Positions 63,437 to 64,000 of a DNA stretch of 64,000 nucleotides are shown here, one piece after another (the stretch's first letter is position 1; each line of letters opens with the position of its first letter). The notes below the pieces were generated by a model. That model was not told where the DNA came from, made no database searches, and saw nothing but the letters and a program-made list of their open reading frames with translations. Origin of the DNA: Mesostigma viride (lineage: Eukaryota; Streptophyta; Mesostigmatophyceae; Mesostigmatales; Mesostigmataceae); assembly GCA_009746045.1 (NCBI GenBank), contig RPFO01000972.1:175001-239000 (forward strand), written 5' to 3'. The translations under genes and the position numbers were made by a program.

Positions 63437-64000
63437 ACCGACTTGGGTAAATTGTTACAAAAGCTAGTGGTTGGGGCACGGGGCCTCAGAAGGGGCATTG
63501 CACGGCCTAGGCTGTGACCCACTGAGGCCATCATCACAAGGACTGGAGCTAGCGGCATTCACAAGCAAAGGCTGTGAAATCCTGTTTTTCGCAGTATCAT
63601 TGTGCACGTCGCTGTCATTGCTGTCATTGCGGCGTGTTTGTCCCCTGTCATGCTGTCCAGGAGGCAAACTGCCAAACTCCTGCGATGAACGGGATGAAGC
63701 TGCCACTATAATCTGGGATGTAGATTAAAGTGAACACGTCAGATTTTTTAGTAGACAACATGGGATTAGATTGTGCGGTAGATTTTCTCCGCGCCAAGCT
63801 CCGTACAAACCTGCAAGGTTCACGTAGTAAGCTACTACAAGCACATGATATTGTGCATGTATGGTAATCTATGTTGGGAGCACGCATACATACCAATCTA
63901 TATCGAGAGAACTAATCATCTTGTTCTGCGACCCGTCACATCAGGGGAGCAGGCCATGCTTATAGCCCTTGCCTTAAAGCCCTTTGAAGGAGCCTGATGG
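63437..64000. other. Right edge, no supported exon
   Basis: Probably intron of the carrier gene; the missing second half of repeat 3 is not seen here. Confidence 0.4.

Noticed and set aside
63025-63558. Frames with SVGR or DRPT repeats
   Set aside because: Translation of the GACC microsatellite.

Overview
The window is nuclear DNA of a eukaryote. Coding sequence is split by long GT-AG introns, exon phases join correctly across many junctions, and LINE and DNA-transposon remains are frequent. A predicted axonemal-type protein and a short run of TTTAGGG-like repeats point to a flagellated organism, most simply a green or related alga. The species cannot be named from the sequence alone.

From 590 to 27834 on the + strand I reconstruct one large gene of 19 exons and about 2400 residues. 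It runs from ATG to TGA, and every junction phase agrees except for one uncertain exon end. The predicted protein has a charged, low-complexity N-terminus, then a helix with the ELxRQVxxxCxERGxLL motif of the axonemal dynein light chain (p28) / TSNAXIP1 N-terminal type. Coiled coil follows, then an ILEI/PANDER-like domain split by a low-complexity insert of about 460 residues, and a C-terminal EF-hand-like helical region. Its introns hold minisatellites and, in almost every case, one to six decayed copies of the neighbouring exon's own edge and splice site.

From 27835 to about 41.4 kb and from 47.2 to 54.6 kb the DNA is a mosaic of mobile elements. Three TTAA-flanked inverted-repeat elements (two piggyBac-like with CCC ends) lie at 28324-30174, 47327-48572 and 48577-52060; the last carries a small intact three-exon gene. 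There is also a hAT-type MITE with a perfect 8-bp target duplication (33914-34107), a TA-flanked MITE at 40490-41006, a foldback element (32488-33073), and a LINE family with a conserved 3' hairpin and TTAA-repeat tail. One LINE member is an ORF1-only copy with a 12-bp target duplication (34423-36445).

An intact six-exon F-box gene (41620-47143, +) faces a stop-interrupted paralogue (39407-39816, -). A further exon paralogue lies at 32056-32253 (-).

At the right end an RBR-type E3 ubiquitin ligase (about 55594-56666, -) diverges from a mitochondrial carrier gene of the SLC25 S-adenosylmethionine-carrier type (57159 onward, +). The carrier's last exons lie beyond the window. Its introns show the same decayed exon-edge copies as the giant gene, and one contains a second MITE related to the one at 40490. 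The genes are unrelated neighbours; nothing suggests an operon or a shared pathway.
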